NCBI GenBank assembly: GCA_963773765.1
Contig: CAVZCC010000001.1
Span: forward strand, 1,178,001-1,242,000
Reading direction: 5' to 3'
Origin: CAVZCC01 sp963773765
GTDB lineage: Bacteria; Actinomycetota; Acidimicrobiia; Acidimicrobiales; Microtrichaceae
Length of the DNA stretch: 64,000 nt
Positions 47,801-56,319 of the stretch are shown piece by piece. The notes below the pieces were generated by a model. The model was not told the DNA's origin, did not search any database, and was given only the letters and a program-made list of their open reading frames with translations. Positions within the stretch are counted from its first letter, which is position 1, and each line of letters opens with the position of its first letter. The position numbers and the translations under genes were made by a program.

Positions 47801-49223
47801 TCAGAGCTCCAGGGCCCAGTCGCGGGTCTCCAGGATGTCCTTCACCCGTGCCATGAACGCAGCCGAGTACGCACCGTCGAAGGCACGGTGGTCCCAGGAC
47901 AGCGTGAGGTTGCCCACGGAGTGGATGCCCACGGCCTCGTTGCCCCACTCGTCGGTGATGACCACGGGCTTGCGGGTCACGCCGTCGGTGGAGAGGATCG
48001 CCACCTGGGGCTGGTTGATGATCGGGATGACCATGGCGGTGCCGAAGCTGCCCGAGTTGGACAGCGTGAACGTGCCCCCGGCCAGCTCGTCCGGCACCAG
48101 CTTCTTGGTGCGGGCGCGGTCGGCCAGGTCGTGGATCTCCCGGGCGATGGCGCGGAGTCGCCGGTCATGGGCGTCCCGGACCACCGGGGCGAGCAGCCCC
48201 TCGTAGTTGAGGTCCACCGCGATGCCCAGGTGCACCTCGTTGTGCAGCACGATCGTGCCCTCCCCCACCGAGGCGTTCATGTGCGGGAACTCCCGCAGGG
48301 CGTCGACGACCGCCCGGGAGATGAAGGGCAGGTAGGTGAGGGAGAAGCCCTCCTCGGACCGGAACCGGTCACGTTCGGCCCGCCGGACCCGCTCGACGGC
48401 CTCGTAGTCGACCTCGACCATGGTCACGGCGTGGGGTGAGGTGGCCTTGGACGACACCATGTGCTCACCGGTCATCCGGCGGATCTTGTTGAGCTCCTCG
48501 AGCGTGTCACCGCTGCCGGGCCGCATCGGCGCCACCGAGGGCGGGGCCGGCACGGACCGGGCCGGGGCGGCGACGGGCGCCGGCCGAGGGTGCCGGCGCG
48601 GCGGGCGCGACCGGGGCAGCGGGCGCCACCGGAGCAGGCGTCGCAGCAGGAGCCGGGGCCGGGGTCCCGCCTCCGGCCCGGGCGTCGACCGCGTCGAGCA
48701 CGTCCTCACGGGTGATGCGCCCACCCACGCCCGTTCCGGCGATGGCGTCGGGGTCCAGACCGTGCTCGTCGACGAGACGGCGCACCAGCGGGGACAGCAG
48801 GGTCCCCTTGGCTCCGGATGCGGCTACGGGCGCTGCGGCAGGAGCAGGCGTCGCGGCAGGAGCAGGCGTCGCGGCAGGAGCGGGCGCCTGGGCAGGGGCC
48901 TCGACCGGTGCGGCCGGGGCGGGAGCAGGCGCCGCAGGCGCCGGTTCGGTGACGGGTTCAGGAGCAGCGGCCGGTGCGGGCGCTGCCGCGCCGTCACCCA
49001 CCACCGCCAGGACGGTTCCGACGTCCACCGTGTCCCCTTCGGGGACACGGATCTCGGTGATCACACCCGCGGCCGGTGCCGGGACCTCCGTGTCGACCTT
49101 GTCGGTCGAGACCTCGAACAGGGGCTCGTCCTCGGCGATGGTGTCGCCCACGGCCTTGAACCAACGGGTGATCGTCCCCTCGGTCACTGATTCACCGAGT
49201 TGCGGCATCACGATGTCGGCCAT
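47801..49223 (-). CDS. Dihydrolipoamide acyltransferase (E2) of a 2-oxoacid dehydrogenase complex (one frameshift)
   Basis: E2 carries the swinging lipoyl arm and transfers the acyl group to CoA. From ATG 49223: IVMPQLGESVTEGTITRWF, lipoyl lysine in EVSTDKVDTEVPAP, then a flexible Ala/Pro linker of about 80 residues. The E3/E1-binding domain (LLSPLVRRLVDEHGLDPDAI, GTGVGGRITREDVLD) and a second Ala/Pro linker follow. After the frame break near 48580 comes the catalytic domain (MTGEHMVSSKATSPHAVTMV) ending with the active-site motif SWDHRAFDGAYSAAF (H-x3-DG). The single lipoyl domain and short name 'SucB-like' fit actinobacterial E2. The neighbours lpd (E3), lipB and lipA complete the system. 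Confidence 0.9.
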
Positions 49224-49330
49224 GGGTGTCCCTTCAGTCCTCTGCTGCCCGTCCGGTCGTCCCGGGCCGGGGCATCCTACTTGTCTTCAACTTGTCTCGT
49301 TGGCGCGGTCCGACCCGGCCGGACGGCGCG

Positions 49331-50734
49331 TCACCCGTGCAGCGACCGGCCGGTCATGGCCAGCACCGACTCACCGAACAGCTCCGACAGCGAGGGGTGC
49401 GGCTGGAGGTACTGCGCCACCTCGTCCACCGTCGCCTCCCAGTTGACCGCCAGGTACCCACCGGAGAGCTGCTCGGTCACCCACGGTCCAACCATGTGCA
49501 CGCCCAGGATCTGCCCGGCGGAGCCGTCGGGGTCCTTGCGGGCGATGATCTTCACCAGTCCGTCGGTCTCGCCCAGGATCTGGGCCCGGCTGTTGCCAGC
49601 GAAGCGGTGCCTGGAGGTGACCACGTCGATGCCCGCCTCCTTGGCCGCGGCCTCGGACATGCCGGCGAATGCCACCTCCGGGTTGCAGTAGATGGCCCAC
49701 GGCACTCGGGAGTTGTCCACCGGGACCGGGTCCTCGCCCAGCACGTCCTTGACCGCGGCGATGGCCTCGGCGAAGGCGACGTGTGCCAGCTGCGGCGTGT
49801 CGATGGCGTCCCCGATGGCCCACACCCGTGCCTCCCCGGTGCGGTAGTGCTCGTCCACCTCCAGGTGGCCCCGCCCGCTGATGCCCACCGCGGTGCCGGC
49901 ACCCAGGAGCCCGTCGGTGTAGGGGAGGCGGCCGACCGACACCACCACCAGGTCGCACTCCAGGCGCTCGCCCTCGCCGAAGTTCACGGTGGTGCCGCCG
50001 TCGGTCCCGGGCTCGTGGCCGGTGACGGCCACCCCGGTGCGCACGTCGATGCCCTTCTTCTTGAAGGACTGCAGCACCACCCGGGTCACGTCCTCGTCAC
50101 ATCCCGGGAGGATCTTGGGCAACGCCTCCAGGATGGTCACCGAGCTCCCCAGGTCGGCCAGGGTGGAGGCGAACTCACAGCCGATCGCCCCGCCACCGAT
50201 CACCACGGCCCGGTAGGGAACCTGGGCGATGTGGAAGAACTCGTCGGAGGTCACCACCGGTCCGGCCGGCTCGAATCCGGGGATGGTCCGGGGCACGGAC
50301 CCACTGGCCAGGATCACGGCGTCGCCGGTCAGGGTGGCACGCTCGCCGTCGCCGCCCACCACCTCCACGGTGCGGCCCGGCCCCAGCGAGCCGGTGCCGT
50401 TGAGCATGGTGACCTTGCGGTTCTTCAACAGCCCGGTCACACCCGCGGTCAACTTGTCGATCACGGCCTGCTTGCGGTTGAGCGTGGTCCCCCAGTCCAG
50501 GGCCTTGGGCTCCACGATCACCCCGAAGTCGCCGGCGTGCTTGACCGTCCGGACGATGGCGGCGGTCTCCAGAAGTTCCTTGGCCGGGATGCAGCCCCGG
50601 TGCAGGCACGTGCCGCCGATCTTGTCCCGCTCCACCATGGCCACGTCCAGGCCGGCCGAGGCGCCGTACAGGGCGGCTGCGTAGCCGCCGGGGCCCCCGC
50701 CGATGATCACGAGATCGAAATGAGTCTGTTCCAC
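49331..50734 (-). CDS. lpdA: Dihydrolipoyl dehydrogenase (E3)
   Basis: This is a 467-residue FAD enzyme that reoxidises dihydrolipoyl groups with NAD+. It shows FDLVIIGGGPGGYAAALYG for FAD binding, the redox disulphide in GGTCLHRGCIPAKELLE, AVVIGGGAIGCEFASTLADL for NAD binding, VWAIGDAIDTPQLAHVAFAE and the C-terminal IVGVH-like QILGVHMVGPWVTEQ. PHPSLSELFGESV carries the catalytic His/Glu pair (H-P..E). It is the first gene of the minus-strand set with E2, lipB and lipA; 107 bases separate it from E2. Confidence 0.95.
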   Translation of the reverse strand: MEQTHFDLVIIGGGPGGYAAALYGASAGLDVAMVERDKIGGTCLHRGCIPAKELLETAAIVRTVKHAGDFGVIVEPKALDWGTTLNRKQAVIDKLTAGVTGLLKNRKVTMLNGTGSLGPGRTVEVVGGDGERATLTGDAVILASGSVPRTIPGFEPAGPVVTSDEFFHIAQVPYRAVVIGGGAIGCEFASTLADLGSSVTILEALPKILPGCDEDVTRVVLQSFKKKGIDVRTGVAVTGHEPGTDGGTTVNFGEGERLECDLVVVSVGRLPYTDGLLGAGTAVGISGRGHLEVDEHYRTGEARVWAIGDAIDTPQLAHVAFAEAIAAVKDVLGEDPVPVDNSRVPWAIYCNPEVAFAGMSEAAAKEAGIDVVTSRHRFAGNSRAQILGETDGLVKIIARKDPDGSAGQILGVHMVGPWVTEQLSGGYLAVNWEATVDEVAQYLQPHPSLSELFGESVLAMTGRSLHG

Positions 50735-50791
50735 GGGCCGAGCCTACCGATGTGGTCAACCCGGCTCTGCGGCGCCCAGGCCGACCGGCAG

Positions 50792-50881
50792 CTAGATGAT
50801 CTGGGCCGCCTGGACCGCGAACGCCACCAGCACGGCCAGGCCACAGATCAGGGCGAGGATGATCAGCATCCGGGTGCTCAC
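50792..50881 (-). CDS. 29-residue single-span membrane peptide
   Basis: GTG 50881 to TAG 50792 encodes STRMLIILALICGLAVLVAF followed by AVQAAQII. This is a clean transmembrane helix with an Arg on the inside and a short tail. The frame is too short to score as a gene by length, and I see no good ribosome site. It lies 57 bases upstream of the lpd start on the same strand, so it could be a leader peptide or small membrane protein. I rate it as a candidate only. Confidence 0.35.
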   Translation of the reverse strand: MSTRMLIILALICGLAVLVAFAVQAAQII

Positions 50882-51026
50882 GGCGCCGAGGATACGGCCC
50901 GGGCCGCCGGCCGGCACCACGGTGGATCGGGATGCCCCGCTAACCTCGGCTCCCGACCCGGTTCCGAACCGGTCCGGGTCCGCTCCCCGCCACCGGGCGG
51001 CGGGCACTTCGCAGGACGGAGGCACT

Positions 51027-51794
51027 GTGCGGGACGCACTCGGAGAGGTTCAGTCGGTTCTGGTGCTGGGCGGCGGGTCCGACATCGGCCGGGCACTGTG
51101 CGTCCGGCTGGCCCGGGGCCGGTGCCGCACGGTGATCCTGGCCGGCCGGCCCGAGGACGACATGGAGCCGGTGGCGGACGCGGTGCGGGCCGCAGGGGCC
51201 GACACGGTGGAGCTGGTGCACTGGGAGGCGACCGACGTCGACAGCCACCGCAAGGTGATCGACGACGTGTTCGACCGGTTCGGTGACATCGACCTGGTGT
51301 ACGCCCCGGCGGGCATCCTGGGCAGCCAGGCCGCCTTCGACGCCGATCCCGTCTTCGCGGCCAAGGCGGTGGAGATCAACTTCGGCGGCCTGGTGTCCTC
51401 CTGCCTGGTGGTGGTCGACCGCCTCCGGGCCCAGGGCCACGGCACGCTCGTGCTCATGTCATCCGTGGCGGGCCTGCGGGCCCGCAAGGACAACTTCGTC
51501 TACGGCTCGACCAAGGCCGGACTGGACGCCTTCGCCCAGGGGCTGGGCGACTCCCTGGTCGGCACGGGCGTGGACGTCATGGTGGTCCGGCCCGGGTTCG
51601 TGCACACCAAGATGACCGAGGGCATGGACGCGGCCCCGTTCTCCACCACGCCGGACAAGGTGGCGACGCTCATCGTGGACGGCCTGGCCAAGCGCCAGGA
51701 GGTCGTGTGGGCCCCACCCATCCTGAAGTTCCCGTTCTTCGTGTTCCGGCTCCTCCCCCGCGCCCTCTGGCGGCGCATCGCCGAGCGAGGGTGA
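51027..51794 (+). CDS. DprE2-like short-chain reductase
   Basis: This is a 255-residue SDR. GTG 51027 follows GGAGG by four bases. The Rossmann start is SVLVLGGGSDIGRALCVRLA; then INFGGLVSSCLVVVDRLRAQ, LMSSVAGLRARKDNFVYGST with the Tyr-x3-Lys, VVRPGFVHTKMTEG and a C-terminal amphipathic or membrane-associated end VVWAPPILKFPFFVFRLLPR. This order and the RRSNFVYGSTKAGLDGF-like block match mycobacterial DprE2 (Rv3791), which reduces decaprenyl-phospho-2-keto-arabinose. The partner oxidase DprE1 is not in the window. The enzyme may make a prenyl-linked arabinose or a related lipid-linked sugar. Confidence 0.78.
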   Translation: MRDALGEVQSVLVLGGGSDIGRALCVRLARGRCRTVILAGRPEDDMEPVADAVRAAGADTVELVHWEATDVDSHRKVIDDVFDRFGDIDLVYAPAGILGSQAAFDADPVFAAKAVEINFGGLVSSCLVVVDRLRAQGHGTLVLMSSVAGLRARKDNFVYGSTKAGLDAFAQGLGDSLVGTGVDVMVVRPGFVHTKMTEGMDAAPFSTTPDKVATLIVDGLAKRQEVVWAPPILKFPFFVFRLLPRALWRRIAERG

Positions 51795-51860
51795 CGGCCC
51801 GGCGGCACTCACGGGGCACGCCGGGCGGAATACCCGCGCCGGCGCGGGGTTGAGCGGACC

Positions 51861-52769
51861 ATGGACATCGCCGTCACCGGGGCCAGCGGCCTGATCGGGT
51901 CCCAGCTGGTCCACGACCTGGCCGCCGACGGCAACCGCGTGCTCCGGCTGGTCCGGCCCGGCGCACCGGACCACGACACCAGCGGCACGGACTCCGCACC
52001 GTGGGACCCGGCTGCGGGGACGATCGACACCGCCTCCCTGGAGGGCATCGACGCCGTGGTGCACCTCGCGGGCCAGGGGATCGCGGAGAAGAAGTGGACC
52101 GACGACCAGAAGGACCGCATCCTGCGGTCCCGCACGCTGGGCACCACCCTGCTGGCCACCGCGCTGGCCGGCCTGGAGCGCCCGCCGTCGGTGCTGCTGA
52201 GCGGTTCGGCCATCGGCTACTACGGCGACACCGGGGACCACCCCACCGACGAGTCGGGACCGGCCGGGAACGACTTCCCGGCCCGCGTCTGCATCGAATG
52301 GGAGGCGGCCGCACGCCCCGCTGCGGACGGCGGCATCCGGGTGGCCTTCCTGCGCACCGGCGTCGTGATGGACGCGGACGGCGGCGCGCTGGCCAAGCAG
52401 CTCCCCTTCTTCAAGGCCGGCCTCGGCGGCCGCGCCGGCTCGGGCAGGCAGTACCTGAGCTGGATCTCGCTGCGCGACGAGGTCGCGGCCATCCGGTTCC
52501 TCCTGACCTCCGACCTGGCCGGACCGGTCAACCTGACATCACCCCACCCGGTCACCAACGGCGAGTTCACCAGGACCCTGGGCAAGGTCCTGGGCCGGCC
52601 GACGACGATCCTGCCCATGTTCGGACCGCGCCTGCTCTACGGACGGGAACTGGCCGACTCGCTGCTGCTCACCAGCCAGCGCATCGTGCCCGCGGCGCTG
52701 GAGTCGGCGGGGTTCACGTTCCAGGACCCGGAGCTGGACGGCGCGCTGCGGTCCGTCCTGGGCCGGTAG
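51861..52769 (+). CDS. NAD-dependent epimerase/dehydratase-like protein (TIGR01777/YfcH type)
   Basis: This is a 302-residue protein: MDIAVTGASGLIGSQLVHDL (Rossmann), WDPAAGTIDTASLEGIDAVV, HLAGQGIAEKKWTDDQKDRI, SRTLGTTLLATAL and SGSAIGYYGDTGDHPTDES. Then come RTGVVMDADGGALAKQLPFF, WISLRDEVAAIRFLL and a C-terminal DUF1731-like end, FTFQDPELDGALRSVL. All are family marks of YfcH/SulA-type proteins; the eukaryotic relative is SDR39U1. The substrate is not established in the family. The gene is 66 bases after the DprE2-like gene, and a SRPBCC protein gene follows 35 bases later, suggesting a plus-strand operon 51027-53939. Confidence 0.88.
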   Translation: MDIAVTGASGLIGSQLVHDLAADGNRVLRLVRPGAPDHDTSGTDSAPWDPAAGTIDTASLEGIDAVVHLAGQGIAEKKWTDDQKDRILRSRTLGTTLLATALAGLERPPSVLLSGSAIGYYGDTGDHPTDESGPAGNDFPARVCIEWEAAARPAADGGIRVAFLRTGVVMDADGGALAKQLPFFKAGLGGRAGSGRQYLSWISLRDEVAAIRFLLTSDLAGPVNLTSPHPVTNGEFTRTLGKVLGRPTTILPMFGPRLLYGRELADSLLLTSQRIVPAALESAGFTFQDPELDGALRSVLGR

Positions 52770-52804
52770 CTCCCGCCTCGGCCGCTGGCCTAGGGTCGGC
52801 CGCC

Positions 52805-53266
52805 ATGAGCACCTTCTCCGTCTCGGCCTCCCGTGTGATCCCGGCAGACCCCCAACGCCTGTTCGACATCGTGGCCGACCCGTCCATGCACGCCGTGATC
52901 GACGGTTCCGGCACGGTGCGGGGCACCCGTGGCACCAGCCGCAAGCTGGCCATGGGCGACAGGTTCACCACCAGCATGCGCCTCGGCGTGCCGTACATCA
53001 TCACCAACAAGGTCGTCGAGTACGAGGAGGGCCGCCGGATCGCCTGGGCCCACCTGGGGGGCTGGCGGTGGCGCTACGAGTTCGAGCCGCTCGAGGACGA
53101 GGACGGCGGGCCCCGCACCCGGGTGACCGAGACCTTCGACTGGTCCACGGCCCGATCCCGGCTCTACGTGGAGAAGGTGGGCTGGCCCCGCAAGAACCAG
53201 GCCGGGATCGAACGGACCCTGGACCGCCTGGCCGCGTACGTGAACAACAAGGCGTCCACCCTCTAG
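52805..53266 (+). CDS. SRPBCC (START-like) polyketide cyclase/dehydratase-fold protein
   Basis: This is a 153-residue lipid- or ligand-binding fold protein. It starts STFSVSASRVIPADPQRLFD, the typical first strand and helix, then SMHAVIDGSGTVRGTRG, FTTSMRLGVPYIITNKVVEY, GRRIAWAHLGGWRWRYEFEP, TRVTETFDWSTARS and a C-terminal long helix (NQAGIERTLDRLAAYV). Such proteins bind hydrophobic ligands in actinobacteria; the ligand is not known. It begins 35 bases after the epimerase gene and ends four bases before the HAD phosphatase GTG. Confidence 0.88.
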   Translation: MSTFSVSASRVIPADPQRLFDIVADPSMHAVIDGSGTVRGTRGTSRKLAMGDRFTTSMRLGVPYIITNKVVEYEEGRRIAWAHLGGWRWRYEFEPLEDEDGGPRTRVTETFDWSTARSRLYVEKVGWPRKNQAGIERTLDRLAAYVNNKASTL

Positions 53267-53270
53267 CCCG

Positions 53271-53939
53271 GTGGCCGACCACCAGCGCGGCGTGGCCGCG
53301 TTCGACTTCGACGGCACCCTCTCCCGCCGGGACACCCTGGTGCCGTTCCTGGCCAAGGTGGCCGGGCCGGCCCGGTTCGCCTCGGTGTGCGCACGGCTGG
53401 GGCTGTCCGGCGCACGCGGCACGGTGGACATCCGCAACCGCGACGAGGTGAAGGAGGAGATGATCCGGCTCCTCTTCGCCCGGCGGTCCGAGGACGAGCT
53501 GCGCACCCGGGGCGAGCTCTACGCCCGGGACCTGCTGTCCGACGCGCTGCGTCCGATGGTCGTGGACCGCCTCCACCGCCACCGCGGCCTGGGCCACACC
53601 ACGGTGATCGTGTCGGCCTCGCTCGTGTACTACCTGGACCCCGTGGCCCGGGAGTTCGGCATCGACGGCGTGATCGGCGTGGAGCCGGAGGTGGTCGACG
53701 GTCGACTGACCGGCGCCCTGGCCCGCCCCAACGTCCGGGCGGAGGAGAAGTCGGCCCGGCTCCGGGAGTGGCTGGGGGTGGCGCAGGAGGGCCCGCTGGG
53801 CGTGCCCATGTGGGGCTACGGCAACACGTCCGGCGACCACGCCCTGCTGGAGATGTCGGACCGGGCCTACTGGTTGGGCCGCCCCACCAAGGTCCCGCCG
53901 GGCGCGGAGATCCTCACGCCGGAGACCCCGCTGGACTGA
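53271..53939 (+). CDS. HAD-superfamily IB phosphatase (SerB-like)
   Basis: This is a 222-residue phosphohydrolase. The nucleophile motif is VAAFDFDGTLSRRDTLVPFL (DxDGT). Motif II is TVIVSASLVYYLDPVAREFG, the lysine region is NVRAEEKSARLREWLG, and motif III appears as WGYGNTSGDHALLEM, with Asn where the first Asp of GDS/GD-x3-D is common. The fold and length fit IB-type phosphatases such as SerB relatives that act on small phosphorylated molecules. GTG 53271 is four bases after the SRPBCC stop. It probably closes the plus-strand operon. Confidence 0.88.
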   Translation: MADHQRGVAAFDFDGTLSRRDTLVPFLAKVAGPARFASVCARLGLSGARGTVDIRNRDEVKEEMIRLLFARRSEDELRTRGELYARDLLSDALRPMVVDRLHRHRGLGHTTVIVSASLVYYLDPVAREFGIDGVIGVEPEVVDGRLTGALARPNVRAEEKSARLREWLGVAQEGPLGVPMWGYGNTSGDHALLEMSDRAYWLGRPTKVPPGAEILTPETPLD

Positions 53940-53960
53940 GCCGCACGCGAACCGCGCTGA

Positions 53961-55292
53961 CTACTCCTGTTGTCGTCCGTGGCGTTGGGTGGTGAGGGTG
54001 TCCCCGGCGGGTGTGGTGATGGTGAACCACTGGTCGGGGGCGTGGGTCATGGTCCAGCCCCGACGGTGGATGATGCCGTGGTGGTGCCGGCAGAGCGGGG
54101 CGAGGTTGGCCATGTCCGTCGGTCCGTCCGGCCCGGCCCGGATCACGTGGTGGAGGTCGGTCCACGTTGGTGGGGCGTCACAGCCGGGGAACACGCAGCC
54201 GCCGTCGCGTACCGCGGCGGCGCGGCGTTGGTGGTCGGTGGCGAACCGGACGCCGGTGCCGAGGTCCAGGGGAACACCGAGTGAGTCCACCACCAGGGTG
54301 TGGAACACCGCATCACAGCACAACAGCTCGACGGTCCGGTCGGGGTAGCGGATGCCCGACACCGTGGTGCAGGTCCCGGCCCGGGACCCGAGGAGCTCCA
54401 ACCTCGGGGCGAACGCGGTGCCGGGGGTGTGCATGACGAGGGTGACGTCCGCGACGGGGGCCCGGGTGGCGGTGCTGTCCGCGGCGTGACCCTGGCGGAC
54501 GAGCTCGGCCAGGGCCTCGGCCCGCAGCTGGGACCGGGTGGGCGCGGCCAGTTCCGGGCAGTGCCCGCGGTCCGAGCGGTGACGGCGGAACATGCGGTCG
54601 GTCATGGGCGCGAGCGCGTCCCGGACCGTGGCGGCCCACTCCCCCACCAGGGTGCCCTTCAGGAACAACTCACCGGATGGTCCGTCCGCGACGCTGAGCG
54701 AGTTGTCCTGCGGACGGGGGTCATGGCCGCCGTCGCCGTCGGCCAGGTCCGCCAACGCCATGACCTCGGCACGGAACCGTTCGAAACGCACCCCCTGCGC
54801 CAGCGCGATGAGTTCGGGCTGGGCGCCGGCGATGACGTGTTGCACCCGCGGGTTGGCCGCCCCACAGATCACCCGGGCGTGATCGGCGTTGATGCGCCCC
54901 TCCGCCAACGCCTCCGCCACCTCCGGAAGCGTCACCCGCAGCTTGCGGGCCACACGCACCTCCGAACGGGCCCGCGCCGCCGGCCACCCGAACTCCACCC
55001 CCAACCACGCCGGCGTGCGGTGCCCGGACCGATCCACCGCCACCCCCCGGACATCCACCTCCGCCACCAGATCCAGACACACCGCGTCCAACGCCCGCCG
55101 CGCCGCCTCCACCCGGGCCAACACCCCCACCACCGCATCATCGGACAGAGCCGACACATCCACCCCGGCCAACGCCCGCGCCGAACACACCAACGAACCC
55201 GCACACCCCACAGCCCCGACCCCGTCAGTCCCGACCCCGTCAGTCCCGACCCCGTCAGTCCCGACCCCGTCGCGCACCACTCGATCGAACAT
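53961..55292 (-). CDS. DUF222/HNH endonuclease ('13E12 repeat' family)
   Basis: This is a 443-residue protein of a family that is multicopy in many actinobacterial genomes. The DUF222 part starts after a GVGTD-type tandem and includes VEAARRALDAVCLDLVAEVD, RSGHRTPAWLGVEFGWPAAR and GRINADHARVICGAANPRVQ. The C-terminal HNH nuclease shows CVFPGCDAPPTWTDLHHVIR with zinc Cys pair and catalytic His-His, and ANLAPLCRHHHGIIH. ATG 55292 is chosen; it overlaps GTACACATG. Function in vivo is unknown. It is not flanked by obvious inverted repeats and interrupts an otherwise metabolic region. Confidence 0.88.
   Translation of the reverse strand: MFDRVVRDGVGTDGVGTDGVGTDGVGAVGCAGSLVCSARALAGVDVSALSDDAVVGVLARVEAARRALDAVCLDLVAEVDVRGVAVDRSGHRTPAWLGVEFGWPAARARSEVRVARKLRVTLPEVAEALAEGRINADHARVICGAANPRVQHVIAGAQPELIALAQGVRFERFRAEVMALADLADGDGGHDPRPQDNSLSVADGPSGELFLKGTLVGEWAATVRDALAPMTDRMFRRHRSDRGHCPELAAPTRSQLRAEALAELVRQGHAADSTATRAPVADVTLVMHTPGTAFAPRLELLGSRAGTCTTVSGIRYPDRTVELLCCDAVFHTLVVDSLGVPLDLGTGVRFATDHQRRAAAVRDGGCVFPGCDAPPTWTDLHHVIRAGPDGPTDMANLAPLCRHHHGIIHRRGWTMTHAPDQWFTITTPAGDTLTTQRHGRQQE
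55216..55271 (-). repeat. 15-bp tandem repeat encoding GVGTD units
   Basis: CCGACCCCGTCAGTC occurs three times in a row plus an 11-base partial copy. In the HNH gene it encodes DGVGT repeats near the N-terminus. The unit length (15 bases) keeps the frame. It is a likely site of repeat-number variation. Confidence 0.85.
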
Positions 55293-55470
55293 GTGTACGA
55301 TCCTAACGTGACCCCCTGACACCCCACACCACACCACATGCCATCCCCACCGGGGACCACTCCCCCGTCCGGGTCCCGTGTGGTCGGTGCCGGATCGCCT
55401 GCCGGACGCGACACGGCCCGGACCGACCTGCGGCGCAGGCTGGTCCGGGCCGTGTCCCGAGACGCTCAGC

Positions 55471-56256
55471 TCACTTGGGCTGCATGCGCATGCCGGAGTC
55501 GATGCGCACCGACTCACCGTTGATGTAGCTGTTGGTCAGCAGCTCGATGGCCAGCGATGCGTACTCGTCGGCGTGGCCCAGGCGCTTGGGGAACAGGGTC
55601 CCGGCGCTGAGCTTCTCCTTGAACTGCTCGGCGGCCTCGCCCTGGCCGTAGATCGGCGTGTCGATCAGGCCGGGGATGATGGTGTTGACCCGCACGCCGA
55701 CGGCGGCGAGGTCCCGGGCGACGGTCAGGGTCATGCCCACGACGCCGGCCTTGGAGGCGGAGTAGGAGGCCTGACCGATCTGGCCCTCCAGCGCGGCCAC
55801 CGACGCGGTGTTGACGATGGCGCCCCGCTCGCCGTCAGCGTTGGGCTCGGTGGTGGACATGGCGGTGGCGGCCAGGCGGATGCAGTTGAAGGTGCCGACC
55901 AGGTTGATCTCGATGACCTTGCGGAACATCTCCAGGTCGTGGGCCGACTCGTAGGTGCCGTCCCGGCCGATGGTGCGGGTGGCCCAGCCGATGCCGGCGG
56001 AGTTCACCAGAGCACGGACGGGGCCGAGCTCCTTGGCGGCCTCCACCGCGGCGATCACCTGGTCGGTGTTGGTGACGTCGCACTCGGCGAAGACACCGCC
56101 CACCTCCTTGGCGAGGGCCTGGCCCTTCTCGGCCTGGCGGTCCAGGTCCATGATGACGACCTTGGCCCCCTTGGCGGCGAGGGCGCGCACGGCGGCCTCA
56201 CCCAGCCCCGAGGCGCCACCGGTCACGAGTGCAGATGCTCCGTTGAGTTCCAGCAT
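55471..56256 (-). CDS. Short-chain dehydrogenase (3-hydroxyacyl-CoA dehydrogenase type II-like)
   Basis: This is a 261-residue SDR from ATG 56256. It contains GASALVTGGASGLGEAAVRA (NAD binding), VNSAGIGWATRTIGR, FRKVIEINLVGTFNCIRLAA, IVNTASVAALEGQIGQASYS with catalytic Ser and Tyr-x3-Lys (YSASK), VRVNTIIPGLIDTPI and LFPKRLGHADEYASLAIELL. The insert between NAG and Ser and the PKRLG end resemble HSD17B10-type 3-hydroxyacyl-CoA dehydrogenases. A TTGACCG-N2-CGGTCAA operator sits 14 bases upstream of the start. The same operator precedes acyl-CoA dehydrogenase (43361-44611), so both enzymes likely serve one acyl-CoA breakdown route. Confidence 0.9.
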   Translation of the reverse strand: MLELNGASALVTGGASGLGEAAVRALAAKGAKVVIMDLDRQAEKGQALAKEVGGVFAECDVTNTDQVIAAVEAAKELGPVRALVNSAGIGWATRTIGRDGTYESAHDLEMFRKVIEINLVGTFNCIRLAATAMSTTEPNADGERGAIVNTASVAALEGQIGQASYSASKAGVVGMTLTVARDLAAVGVRVNTIIPGLIDTPIYGQGEAAEQFKEKLSAGTLFPKRLGHADEYASLAIELLTNSYINGESVRIDSGMRMQPK

Positions 56257-56269
56257 GGCGGGCACTGTA

Positions 56270-56285
56270 TTGACCGGACGGTCAA
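56270..56285. promoter_or_regulatory. TetR-type palindromic operator upstream of the short-chain dehydrogenase
   Basis: TTGACCG-GA-CGGTCAA is a perfect 7-bp inverted repeat with a 2-bp centre, 14 bases before ATG 56256. It is identical in both arms to the site at 44654-44671. This position would block transcription start or elongation when a regulator is bound. Confidence 0.72.
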
Positions 56286-56319
56286 GAGTGCCAACCGGCC
56301 GCCGGGTCCGGCGGACGGG

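Noticed and set aside
55216..55271. Short tandem repeats considered as a CRISPR array
   Set aside because: Units are contiguous with no spacers and encode protein repeats in frame.
53961..55292. HNH gene considered as part of a mobile element
   Set aside because: I found no flanking inverted repeats, target duplications or transposase; the family is often multicopy but that cannot be tested here.
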